Assembly: GCA_900543525.1 (NCBI GenBank)
Contig: UQRS01000061.1
Coordinates: 1 to 13,390, forward strand
Reading direction: 5' to 3'
From: an uncultured Oscillospiraceae bacterium
GTDB lineage: Bacteria > Bacillota > Clostridia > Oscillospirales > Acutalibacteraceae
Length of the DNA stretch: 13,390 bases
Shown here: positions 7,394-13,390 of the stretch, one piece after another
How the letters are laid out: each line of letters starts with the position of its first letter
Position numbering within the stretch: position 1 is the stretch's first letter
The notes under the pieces: generated by a model
What the model saw: the letters and a program-made list of their open reading frames with translations, nothing else
Database searches by the model: none
What the model was told of the DNA's origin: nothing
Made by a program: the position numbers and the translations under genes

Positions 7394-9610
7394 TTATCCC
7401 TCCCGCCGGACGCGGAAGGCTCCGTTATTTTCAAAAGTAAAGACCAGATTCCCCTCGCCCCCGGTAAGATAGAGCGGACAGCCTGCCGCCGACGCAGCGA
7501 GATAGCCGTCGCTGCCGCCCCCTGACAAGATCATAACCGGCGGCTTTTCGGAATCAACCCCAGAGGGAAGATTGGTCCCGCAAACCAGAAAATCCGGCGA
7601 GGCATAGGTCGTCTCCAGTTCCAGAAGATTCGCACCCGGCGCGGCAAATAGGATATATTTCCCCTTGCAGAAAACAGCCACGCAGTTCCCGGCGGAGGTC
7701 GGCAGCACCTCCATCCGAAGATCGCCGAAGGCAGCGCCTGCTCCATCCACCGGCAAAGCGGCCGGCGAGCGGAAGGCTGACAGCGCCCGTCCGTGTTTTC
7801 CATCCGCGCCGGCCAGAAGCTGCCGACTGCCAGTCTGACGCACGAAGGAGGCCGCCTCCGCCGCGTAGGTATCGTTGTTCTCCGGCAAAAGGAGGAGATC
7901 GGCCGTGCGGATTCCCCGATCCTCCAGGTACCGAGCCGCGGCAGCAGCGCCGCCTTTTCCACAGCCGATGACGGCACTTTTCCCCTCCGCGGTCAGGACG
8001 GCGCAAACGCCCTGTTGGATATCGAGAACCGCCAGGCTGACCTCCCCCGCAAAGCGGACGCGGACAACCAGCGCCGAGGAAAGGATCAGTAGCACACAGC
8101 ACAACGCGCCTATACGAAGGGTGCGCCTCCCCTTCCCTCCGATAATCAGCGCCGCCGCCAGCATCAGCAAAACGGCCGCAAAGCAAAGCTTCATGTACGG
8201 CTCATAAAAGGAGATCGAGGCCAGCGGCAATCCGCCAAGCAGCCGGGTTATATTTAAGACAAACCGCGCCAAAAGCCCGGCCGCAAACAGAAACGGGAAG
8301 CCGAGGAACCGCAGAAACGGCACCGCCGAAAGCAGTGCGGCCAACACGCCGCAAACCAGCGCGGCCGAGGCGGGAAACACGACAAACATGTTGGAAACCG
8401 GCGCGATCAGGCTGACGTTTCCAAAGCTCAGCACCAGAATCGGCAGGGTGCACAGCATCGACCCCAGCGAGGCGCAGAGGCCATAGCTCAGGTAAGAAAA
8501 TCCCCGGCGCAGCAGCGGCGTCCGCGGCAAAAAGCGATCCAAACGCCGGTAGAGCCCCGGCGCGAAAAGCAGGATTCCCAGTGTTGCCGCAAAGGACAGC
8601 TGAAATGACAGGCTCACCGCAGACAGGGGGTTGAACAAAAGCAAAATCAGGCTGGCCGCACCCAGAGAGTTCAGCGCATCGCTTTTGACGAACAGCATCT
8701 GCGCCGCCAGCAGAATGGTATAGGTAATCGCCGCGCGGCAAATCGAGGGGGTAAAGCCGGCCACTGCCGCCATGAGCGCAGCGGCGATCAGCGTGATGAC
8801 CGATCGGCGGCGCACCGATACCCGCAGCCGGGTCAGCAAAGTCAGCAGGCCGCCGCAAACGACCGAGAGGTGCAGCCCCGACACAGCCACAACATGGGAT
8901 ACCCCGGCCAGCGAGAGGCTGTTCGCCATCTCCTTCGAAAAGCCGGAGGTGTCCCCCAGCGTAATGCCGGTCAGCAGCGCCGCCGTATCATACGACAGGG
9001 TGGAGGCGTACATCTCACGCACATGGGTGCGTATCTTTTCCGGCAAAGAGCGAAGGAAAGCAAAAACCGAACGCCCCTCCTCCCTCTCGAAAACGGTACA
9101 GGAGTCGGTCACGCTGCCGGTCAGGCAGATGCCGTCGGGGTAATAATAGCGTTTGCTGTCCCGCTGCAAAGCGGAAAATGCAACCGAGGCATAAAGTCCA
9201 TCTCCCACCTTTGCCATGGCGCGATCGTCGGTATAGATCCGCGCCCGGAAGCTTTGGGGCGCGCCCTCCACTGAGCAGGCGGTAACCTTGACCTCATACA
9301 CGGCGGAATCCTCCGTAAAGGAGACGGCGGTGACAGCCGCCTCTATCTCCCCCGTTTGGGCGTCAAGCGCCTCTGCCCTGCTGTCCATCACCTGCAAAAC
9401 CGCGAAGGCGTATCCGGCCATCACGGCCGCCGCAAGCAGGGCTGCGGCCGCCTGCCGCGGCAGGCGGTGCCGCCTTCCGAAAAGCAGCAGTCCGCCGCCC
9501 CCAAGCGCAAGCAAAGCAATCAGCGCGGCGGCCGCCCACTCCGGCAGATAAAAGCAGAAAATCACGGCAAAGCAGCCAGCAAGGCCGCACACAAAAAGGG
9601 GCCGCTTCAT
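7394..9610 (-). CDS. comEC: ComEC/Rec2 family DNA uptake channel protein with degenerate C-terminal domain
   Basis: ComEC forms the inner-membrane channel for single-stranded DNA during natural transformation. The 738 residues contain N-terminal membrane helices (1-70), a DUF4131/OB-like extracellular domain (about 80-180), the Competence domain with GVSHVVAVSGLHLSV (about 236-250) and many helices to about 515. The last 215 residues occupy the place of the metallo-beta-lactamase-like domain, but its motifs are eroded: the usual DVGQGD is DIQQGV (about 530-535), the DTG is GCG (549-551) and the THxxxDH metal site is PENNDTYAAEA (576-586). Nuclease activity of that domain is therefore unlikely. 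No other competence genes are present in the window. The ATG at 9610 has only a weak ribosome site, so the start is less certain. Confidence 0.92.
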   Translation of the reverse strand: MKRPLFVCGLAGCFAVIFCFYLPEWAAAALIALLALGGGGLLLFGRRHRLPRQAAAALLAAAVMAGYAFAVLQVMDSRAEALDAQTGEIEAAVTAVSFTEDSAVYEVKVTACSVEGAPQSFRARIYTDDRAMAKVGDGLYASVAFSALQRDSKRYYYPDGICLTGSVTDSCTVFEREEGRSVFAFLRSLPEKIRTHVREMYASTLSYDTAALLTGITLGDTSGFSKEMANSLSLAGVSHVVAVSGLHLSVVCGGLLTLLTRLRVSVRRRSVITLIAAALMAAVAGFTPSICRAAITYTILLAAQMLFVKSDALNSLGAASLILLLFNPLSAVSLSFQLSFAATLGILLFAPGLYRRLDRFLPRTPLLRRGFSYLSYGLCASLGSMLCTLPILVLSFGNVSLIAPVSNMFVVFPASAALVCGVLAALLSAVPFLRFLGFPFLFAAGLLARFVLNITRLLGGLPLASISFYEPYMKLCFAAVLLMLAAALIIGGKGRRTLRIGALCCVLLILSSALVVRVRFAGEVSLAVLDIQQGVCAVLTAEGKSAVIGCGKGGAAAAARYLEDRGIRTADLLLLPENNDTYAAEAASFVRQTGSRQLLAGADGKHGRALSAFRSPAALPVDGAGAAFGDLRMEVLPTSAGNCVAVFCKGKYILFAAPGANLLELETTYASPDFLVCGTNLPSGVDSEKPPVMILSGGGSDGYLAASAAGCPLYLTGGEGNLVFTFENNGAFRVRREG

Positions 9611-9741
9611 TTCCGATCATCACCGCCTATGCAAAGTTCGTCCCCAAAAAGCGGCCGCAATTCATAAAAAAAGCAGAAAGCGCGCCGCCATTTCCTCCGA
9701 CCTTCCGCTCACCCGGCCAAAGGAATGTATGAAAAAGGAAG

Positions 9742-9776
9742 AAGCCCCCGAAATTTTTCCGGAGGCTTTTTTAAAA
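9742..9776 (-). terminator. Intrinsic terminator after the HIT-family gene
   Basis: On the plus strand AAGCC-C-CCG (9742-9750) pairs with CGG-A-GGCTT (about 9760-9768) with one mismatch, followed by a T-run. Read on the minus strand it follows the HIT stop codon within 40 bases and ends in an interrupted T-rich stretch (TTCTTCCTTTTT). It probably ends the alaS-HIT transcript, although the plus-strand U-run is the cleaner of the two. Confidence 0.65.
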
Positions 9777-9781
9777 AGCGA

Positions 9782-10123
9782 TCAACCCGGAGGCCAGGCC
9801 AGCAGCCTGCCCGCGAGCATATGAAAATGGATGTGGCCGACCGTCTGTCCGCCCTCCTCCCCGCAATTGTTGACAATGCGGAAGCCGTTTTTCAGCCCCT
9901 GCTCTTTGGCGATCACCGCGGCGGCCTCAAACACGCGGGCGATCAGGGCGCTGTTGTCGGCCGTGATCTCCGCAGCGGAGGCAATGTGTGTTTTGGGTAT
10001 GATCACGACGTGGAAGGGCGCTTTAGGATCAATATCCCGGAAGGCCAGCACGTCGTCGGTTTCATAAACCTTGGTCGAGGGGACCTCCCCCTCGGCAATT
10101 TTACAGAAAAGGCAGTCGGACAT
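9782..10123 (-). CDS. HIT family nucleotide-binding hydrolase (HINT-like)
   Basis: This 113-residue protein belongs to the histidine triad superfamily, whose HINT branch hydrolyses nucleoside phosphoramidates and acyl-adenylates such as aminoacyl-AMP. It begins with CLFCKIAEG (C4, C7), contains AFRDIDPKAPFHVVIIPK (about 27-44) and the catalytic triad HIHFH at 97-101, and ends with the family-typical LAWPPG. The length is complete. AGGAGGG about 10 bases upstream supports the ATG. It lies 21 bases after alaS and is surely cotranscribed. HINT enzymes act on aminoacyl-adenylates formed by synthetases, so the pairing with alaS is sensible, though that functional link is inference. Confidence 0.94.
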   Translation of the reverse strand: MSDCLFCKIAEGEVPSTKVYETDDVLAFRDIDPKAPFHVVIIPKTHIASAAEITADNSALIARVFEAAAVIAKEQGLKNGFRIVNNCGEEGGQTVGHIHFHMLAGRLLAWPPG

Positions 10124-10144
10124 AAGCTGAAAACCCTCCTCTTT

Positions 10145-12784
<2,640 letters not shown>

Positions 12785-12846
12785 TTTCATCATTCCTTAA
12801 AAGCCGTACCGCAGAAGATGCAGCCAGCCGATTTATACAGTATATT

Positions 12847-12875
12847 ATTATAATCTTCCCCCGCCGCTTTGTCAA
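12847..12875 (-). promoter_or_regulatory. alaS: Consensus sigma-A promoter of alaS
   Basis: On the minus strand TTGACA (12875-12870) and TATAAT (12852-12847) are both perfect consensus boxes with an ideal 17-base spacer. Transcription should start near 12840, giving a leader of about 55 bases before the alaS ATG. That leader is too short for a T-box, and no T-box sequence is visible, so expression appears strong and not tRNA-controlled at this promoter. Confidence 0.93.
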
Positions 12876-12924
12876 TCGCTAACGGGAAAGATTCGCCGCC
12901 CGCAAAGCGGGATTTTCGGAAAAT

Positions 12925-12984
12925 AAAAAACGCGCCCGCGATCCTGCAGGCAGTGAGGCCGCAGCCTCTGGCGCAAGGGGCGCG
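12925..12984 (-). terminator. Intrinsic terminator between the dockerin gene and the alaS promoter
   Basis: Read on the minus strand, GGGCGCG (12937-12931) is followed by six T (12930-12925). It can pair with CGCGCCC at 12984-12978, enclosing a small perfect hairpin GAGGC-TGCG-GCCTC (12968-12955). Two more distant 5' arms can also pair with it: CGCGCC at 13020-13015 and GCGCCCGC at 13084-13077. It should stop transcripts coming from the dockerin side before the alaS promoter. Confidence 0.65.
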
Positions 12985-13098
12985 AAGGCTGCTTATCCCG
13001 CAGAGGTCGGAGGAGGCGCGATTCCTTTTTTTGTAGGCACTGTCCATGGGGAGAGGCGGGGCGCACAATGGATTTTGCGGGCGCATACCCTCCCCCAC
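12925..13098 (-). ncRNA. Candidate structured RNA or structured 3' UTR upstream of alaS
   Basis: No believable gene lies between the dockerin stop and alaS, yet this stretch is full of long complementary arms. On the minus strand ATGCGCCCGC (13086-13077) pairs with GCGGGCGCGT (12939-12930) over ten positions with one G-U, extended inward by ATCC/GGAT, CAGTG (13043-13039)/CACTG (12955-12951) and GCAGCCT/AGGCTGC (12992-12986/12967-12961). This gives a roughly 160-base closed rod ending in a T-run, similar in size and outline to 6S-like RNAs, but I recognise no conserved 6S, SRP or tmRNA sequence. An upstream hairpin (GGGGAGGG near 13096 with CTCTCCCC near 13048) would compete with the closing stem. 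High GC content makes chance pairing easier. It may simply be a dockerin 3' UTR, since no promoter is evident. Confidence 0.3.
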
Positions 13099-13124
13099 AT
13101 CCCGGATTTTTCCATTCACACAGC

Positions 13125-13390
13125 TTAACCATTCACGATTTTTTGCCGGAGGGCGACTACGTCGGTGACCGTCACGGCAAAGTCGCCGTCCATGTCCATG
13201 ATGACATTTTGGGTGGCTGTAGCTTCATCAGGATTTACGATGTACTGCCGCAGGGCAACCACGTCGGCCACCGTTATCCCACTATCCTCATCCACATCGC
13301 CCTTGTGCGCATAGGCATAGCGTTCCTCCGTGCCGGTGGTGGGGAAAGAACAGGCATCTTCAAAATACATGTAGTCCGGATTGGAGACCA
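13125..13390 (-). CDS. Dockerin-domain secreted protein, C-terminal end only (partial)
   Basis: Only the last 88 or so codons are in the window; the frame stays open through the right edge, so the real start lies outside and the ATG at 13370 is internal. The C-terminus is a type I-like dockerin with two calcium-binding repeats: GDVDEDSGITVADVVALRQYIV and, after a 16-residue linker, MDMDGDFAVTVTDVVALRQKIV. Each has acidic residues at loop positions 1, 3, 5 and 12 and an F-helix ending in ALRQ. Dockerins bind cohesins and tether secreted enzymes to cell-surface or cellulosome-like complexes. The attached catalytic or binding module is not visible, so the function of the whole protein is unknown. 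In the second repeat the usual loop glycine at position 6-7 is replaced (DFA). Confidence 0.85.
   Translation of the reverse strand, partial: VSNPDYMYFEDACSFPTTGTEERYAYAHKGDVDEDSGITVADVVALRQYIVNPDEATATQNVIMDMDGDFAVTVTDVVALRQKIVNG

Noticed and set aside
9618..9695. Leader peptides upstream of comEC (for example a 9-codon frame ending in TGA near 9663)
   Set aside because: The purine-rich GGAGGAA is too close to the ATG to serve as a ribosome site and no attenuator follows, so there is no support for translation.
12794..12846. T-box leader for alaS
   Set aside because: T-box control of synthetase genes is common in Firmicutes, but the mapped consensus promoter leaves only about 55 bases and no AGGGTGG-type T-box sequence is visible on the minus strand here or further upstream.
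12925..13098. Definite 6S RNA or SRP RNA call
   Set aside because: Size and rod shape are compatible with 6S, but I could not find a conserved 6S central bubble or the SRP GGAA tetraloop with its flanking sequence, so no family is assigned.
12790..13132. Two minus-strand frames (109 and 86 codons) between alaS and the dockerin gene
   Set aside because: They run across the terminator, its T-run and the consensus alaS promoter, have Cys/Arg-rich low-plausibility products and no ribosome site; the DNA is better explained as structured RNA and promoter.

Overview
The window looks like part of a GC-rich (by eye near 60%) chromosome of a Gram-positive anaerobe of class Clostridia, most likely the Oscillospirales/Ruminococcaceae. 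The alanyl-tRNA synthetase carries a cysteine-rich insert next to the active site that I associate with clostridial enzymes. Other pointers are a DUF4491 membrane protein, an RNase M5-like TOPRIM protein with a DUF4093-type C-terminus, and a dockerin-bearing secreted protein cut by the right edge. Most of the content is housekeeping. No phage, IS element, CRISPR array, tRNA or rRNA gene was seen.

Left part, plus strand (1-5281). A complete polyamine ABC transporter operon, potA-potB-potC-potD (163-4109), has overlapping genes for the ATPase and two permeases, followed by a secreted substrate-binding protein and a strong terminator (4141-4187). The leader before potA holds two long hairpins; the second has an 11-bp stem that covers the potA Shine-Dalgarno. 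After the terminator come a 72-bp tract of 8-bp tandem repeats (4245-4318), a promoter, and an AraC-family regulator (4439-5224) ending in a symmetric terminator (5237-5281). The regulator may respond to or control polyamine uptake, but only proximity suggests this.

Middle part, minus strand (5381-9610). comEC (DNA uptake channel), holA (DNA polymerase III delta subunit), an M5-like TOPRIM protein and a DUF4491 membrane protein form a tight cluster with overlapping starts and stops. The C-terminal metallo-beta-lactamase-like domain of ComEC has lost its expected metal-binding residues.

Right part, minus strand (9742-13390). alaS and a HIT-family nucleotide hydrolase gene form a two-gene unit, with a near-perfect sigma-A promoter (12847-12875) upstream and a terminator after the HIT gene. 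Between this promoter and the dockerin gene is a GC-rich stretch (12925-13098) with several long complementary arms and an intrinsic terminator; it may be an unrecognised structured RNA or only the 3' end of the dockerin transcript. I found no clearly new multi-gene system. The items most worth a second look are the potA leader, the structured stretch upstream of alaS, the C-terminal membrane anchor on PotD and the degenerate ComEC domain.
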